Source of the DNA: Mucilaginibacter pankratovii
GTDB taxonomy: Bacteria > Bacteroidota > Bacteroidia > Sphingobacteriales > Sphingobacteriaceae
Reading direction: 5' to 3'
DNA length: 64,000 nt
Assembly (NCBI RefSeq): GCF_014773265.1
Contig: NZ_JACWMY010000004.1
Coordinates: 1-64,000 of the forward strand
Below, in pieces: positions 61,535 through 64,000 of this stretch. A program made the position numbers and the translations under genes. The notes below the pieces were generated by a model. It was not told the origin of the DNA. It was given only the letters and a program-made list of their open reading frames with translations, and did no database searches. Position 1 is the first letter of the stretch. Each line of letters opens with the position of its first letter.

Positions 61535-62101
61535 TTAACGGCGAATAAATTCAAAACTGCCGTTCGGGTCCAGCCGCATGATGGTAGACGGGGCCTTTTT
61601 CTCCATGCTGTGCTGGTCTATATCCACCACGTAATCAACGCCATCAATAATATCCTGGCTTATCTTGCCGAAGTATTCGGGAGAAGGCTCTCCGCTGATA
61701 TTGGCGGATGTGGATACAATAGGTTTGCGCAAACGCTGGATCAGTTGCTGGCAAAAAGGATGGTTACTTACCCTTATGCCCACGCTGCCATCCCCGGCAA
61801 TCAGGGCGGGCGAGAGGTTGCGCGCGCCGGGCATTACCAGCGTAAGCGGGTTTTCGGCAAATTCTATCAATTGGTAGGCAATTTCGGGCACCTCGGTAAT
61901 ATAGCTTTGCAGCTTGTTATCGGTATCAACCAAAATGATCATACTCTTGCTTTCTTCGCGTTGTTTCAGTGCGAAGATCTTTTGCACGGCTTCGGTATTG
62001 GTGGCATCACAGCCTATACCCCAAATGGTATCGGTAGGGTACAGGATGATGCCGCCATCCTGTAGTACTTTTAATGCCTTGTTTACTTCGTCCTTAAGCA
62101 T
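61535..62101 (-). CDS. L-threonylcarbamoyladenylate synthase (Sua5/YciO/YrdC)
   Basis: A 188-residue YrdC-domain enzyme: LQDGGIILYPTDTIWGIGCDATN (begins about residue 14), KQREESKSMIILVDTDNKL and STSANISGEPSP (about 131-142). It makes the threonylcarbamoyl-AMP used for the t6A modification of tRNAs decoding ANN. It overlaps the upstream glycosyltransferase by 8 bp on the same strand. The short form, without the Sua5 C-terminal domain. Confidence 0.93.
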   Translation of the reverse strand: MLKDEVNKALKVLQDGGIILYPTDTIWGIGCDATNTEAVQKIFALKQREESKSMIILVDTDNKLQSYITEVPEIAYQLIEFAENPLTLVMPGARNLSPALIAGDGSVGIRVSNHPFCQQLIQRLRKPIVSTSANISGEPSPEYFGKISQDIIDGVDYVVDIDQHSMEKKAPSTIMRLDPNGSFEFIRR

Positions 62102-63221
62102 GGGCGGTTATTTGTTGGTATATGTTCATCAATTGCGCCGCTAAGTTACGGTCTTCAAATCGTTGTGCATAATCTAGGCCTTTGGTAATCATTTGCTGCC
62201 GCAATGCGTCGTCAGTTAATACCTCATCTATTTGCTTCGCGAGGCCTTTTTCATCATCCGGGTTTACGTAACGGCTATGTTCACCCCCTGCTTCCTCCAA
62301 ACAGGAACCTGTTGCCGCAATAACAGGAACGCCCGATACCAGTGCCTCTAAAACCGGGATGCCAAAACCCTCATAGCGGGACGGGTAAACAAAAAGTGCT
62401 GCCGATTGATAAACCGCAGGCAGATCGTCAAAGCTTACCTCATGCTGAAAAAGCATCCTGTCGCTTAGGTTATTGGCCGATAAGTAAGCTTTCACCTCAT
62501 CTAAATAAGCCGTCGCTTTACCAACCACTACCACGGGTATATTTGTTTTGAGATAGGGCAGGGCTTTGGCCAAAAGCATCAGGTTCTTGCGCTCTTCAAT
62601 GGTGCCCACGTTCAGTATAAAGCTATCCGGCAGGTTGTACTTTTGTTTGACGGTTGCTGTTTGTTTCGGGGATTGCTTGATGCTGAACTCCGGCGCGCAG
62701 CCCTGGTATACCACTTCTATTTTTTGTGGGTCGATATCAAGCAGTTCAACCAGATCCTGTTTGGTGCGTTCGCTGATAGCGATAACCCTATCGGCGGTTT
62801 TGCAGGCACGTTTTGTTTTTGCGGTGTAAATAAGGCGGTTTATCCAGCCATAATATTGCGGGAAACGCAGGAAGATGAGATCGTGTATGGATACTACCGA
62901 TCTGATGCCTGTATTGCCGATGCCTAAAGGCAGCTCGTAGCTCAAGCCGTGATAAACGTCGATGCCGTCCTTTTTGAGGTTGGTCACCACGCCCTTGCTG
63001 CGCCACAATGCGGTAAGGTATTTACTGGCAGGGGTAATGGTTTTGATATTCGGGAAGCTTTCGAAAAAATTACGCCACTTGTTTGGTTTAAGTTTTGGCG
63101 TGTACAGCAGGTAGGTGTTTACAGGATAGTGCGATGCCGTGGTTTTTATCAGCCAGCGGCTAAAATTGCCCAGGCCGGTGTTGTTTAAAAAAGCACGTTT
63201 GGCATCGTATCCGATCTTCAT
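62094..63221 (-). CDS. Glycosyltransferase family 4 protein (GT-B)
   Basis: A 375-residue GT-B enzyme. The N-terminal half begins KIGYDAKRAFLNNTGLGNFSRWLIKTT and contains YHGLSYELPL and SVVSIHDLIFLRFPQYY. The C-terminal sugar-nucleotide site has FVYPSRYEGFGIPVLEALVSGVPVIA (begins about residue 277), with the E-x7-E motif EGFGIPVLE. It probably builds a surface polysaccharide from the nucleotide sugars made nearby. The acceptor is unknown. Overlaps the Sua5-type gene by 8 bp. Confidence 0.92.
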   Translation of the reverse strand: MKIGYDAKRAFLNNTGLGNFSRWLIKTTASHYPVNTYLLYTPKLKPNKWRNFFESFPNIKTITPASKYLTALWRSKGVVTNLKKDGIDVYHGLSYELPLGIGNTGIRSVVSIHDLIFLRFPQYYGWINRLIYTAKTKRACKTADRVIAISERTKQDLVELLDIDPQKIEVVYQGCAPEFSIKQSPKQTATVKQKYNLPDSFILNVGTIEERKNLMLLAKALPYLKTNIPVVVVGKATAYLDEVKAYLSANNLSDRMLFQHEVSFDDLPAVYQSAALFVYPSRYEGFGIPVLEALVSGVPVIAATGSCLEEAGGEHSRYVNPDDEKGLAKQIDEVLTDDALRQQMITKGLDYAQRFEDRNLAAQLMNIYQQITAHA

Positions 63222-63222
63222 A

Positions 63223-63363
63223 GTGAGTGGTGAATGGTGAGTGGTGAATAGTGAGTAGTGAGTGGTTGATAGGTGGTGAGCAGTGAGTTTGAGGCCGATT
63301 ATGCCACCACTTACTACTCACCACTTACTGCTCATAACTCACTATTCACAACTCACCATTGAC
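63223..63363. repeat. Heptamer-period palindrome (word GTGAGTG), largest member
   Basis: The left arm (63223-63289) has nine 7-nt units with one 4-nt break. The right arm (63308-63363) has eight reverse-complement units (TACTCAC, CACTTAC and variants). About 18 nt separate the arms. It occupies the whole spacer between dapD and the glycosyltransferase gene. Confidence 0.88.
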
Positions 63364-63365
63364 TA

Positions 63366-64000
63366 CTATACTGCTACGTTATTCTCCCTCAAAGCATCAT
63401 TCAATGATGTCTTTTTATCGGTAGATTCTTTACGGGTGCCGATGATCAGTGCACAAGGCACCTGGTACTCGCCGGCAGGGAATTTTTTTGCGTAAGTACC
63501 CGGGATAACTACCGAGCGGGCAGGCACACGGCCTTTGTATTCAATCGGCTCTTTGCCGGTAACATCAATAATTTTGGTAGATGCGGTCAGTACTACGTTA
63601 GCGCCTAAAACGGCTTCGCGTTCTACATGCACACCTTCTACAACAATAGCACGCGAACCAAGGAAACAGTTATCCTCAATGATCACAGGTGCGGCCTGTA
63701 CCGGCTCTAAAACGCCGCCAATACCTACGCCACCGCTGAGGTGTACATGCTTGCCTATTTGCGCACACGAGCCTACGGTTGCCCAGGTATCAACCATGGT
63801 ACCTTCATCTACATAAGCGCCAATGTTTACGTACGATGGCATCATGATAACGCCTTTTGCCAAATACGCGCCGTAACGGGCAATACCATGCGGTACCACG
63901 CGTACACCAAGCTCCTTGTAGTTGGTTTTTAGCTTCATTTTATCATAAAACACAAAAGGACCCGTTTTTATTTCTTCCATCTGGCGGGTAGGGAAGTAAA
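63366..64000 (-). CDS. dapD: 2,3,4,5-tetrahydropyridine-2,6-dicarboxylate N-succinyltransferase (5' end beyond the window)
   Basis: A left-handed beta-helix acyltransferase of lysine/diaminopimelate synthesis. The frame continues to the window edge ([20 protein letters not shown]...), so at least 211 of roughly 270 residues are present and the N-terminus is missing. Hexapeptide repeats ([49 protein letters not shown]) and [29 protein letters not shown] match DapD. Confidence 0.95.
   Translation of the reverse strand, partial: YFPTRQMEEIKTGPFVFYDKMKLKTNYKELGVRVVPHGIARYGAYLAKGVIMMPSYVNIGAYVDEGTMVDTWATVGSCAQIGKHVHLSGGVGIGGVLEPVQAAPVIIEDNCFLGSRAIVVEGVHVEREAVLGANVVLTASTKIIDVTGKEPIEYKGRVPARSVVIPGTYAKKFPAGEYQVPCALIIGTRKESTDKKTSLNDALRENNVAV

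Overview
The window is bacterial chromosome from a Bacteroidota, most likely the family Sphingobacteriaceae (Mucilaginibacter or Pedobacter-like). This rests on promoters of the TTTG / TAnnTTTG type, start codons that almost never have a Shine-Dalgarno site, many SpII lipoproteins, GH30/GH43 enzymes, TonB-receptor-like barrels, a DUF2723 protein, and the gene order tRNAs-tuf-trnW-secE-nusG-rplKAJL-rpoBC. The genus is inference. No rRNA, CRISPR array, prophage or complete insertion sequence is visible.

Layout. 1-7.1 kb: a transposase tail, a YCII/DGPF protein with an ECF42-type sigma factor, a DUF72 protein, a duplicated Spy-like exported protein, a two-gene YeeE/YedE transporter and a HipA-like kinase with DUF3037. 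7.1-12.1 kb: a glycan-related group (lipoprotein, ThuA, GH30, GH43). 12.1-21.8 kb: small exported proteins, accA, a serine hydrolase, a giant DUF2723 membrane protein, tRNA-Gln, prs, rplY, pth. 21.8-27.3 kb: two tandem paralogous outer-membrane receptors. 27.4-33.6 kb: small enzymes and regulators, including an ArsR/SRPBCC/RibD-like module. 33.6-36.5 kb: an AT-rich accessory segment with a Ser/Thr kinase and a REP-associated transposase (RAYT) bracketed by its REP palindromes. 36.5-41 kb: M1 peptidase, exported protein, rpsU-xerC-hpf. 41.3-55 kb: the translation/transcription core block with five tRNAs. 55-64 kb: DUF3467, sugar-nucleotide genes (GDP-fucose, dTDP-rhamnose), miaA, a CCA/HD enzyme, a Sua5-type enzyme, a glycosyltransferase and a truncated dapD.

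The most unusual signal is in the spacers. About a dozen intergenic regions contain imperfect palindromes whose arms are degenerate tandem repeats with a strict 7-nt (sometimes 8-nt) period. Each locus uses its own word (for example GTGAGTG, CAGTTTG, AAGGTAA, GTTCATA, ATTCGAT). They sit inside core operons (rpoB/rpoC, rplK/rplA, rplL/rpoB), between tRNAs and between convergent or divergent genes. I cannot match them to a named bacterial element; the nearest precedent I know is cyanobacterial heptanucleotide repeats.

Other repeat families overlie the genes: RAYT/REP elements (eight copies, one forming the 3' end of a coding sequence), a MITE-like element with TTGACTCACCCC ends, a CCCTCCC...GGGAGGG family, and a 110-bp CGTCAT...ATGACG element. 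Functional identifications come from reading the translated sequence; no database search was possible.
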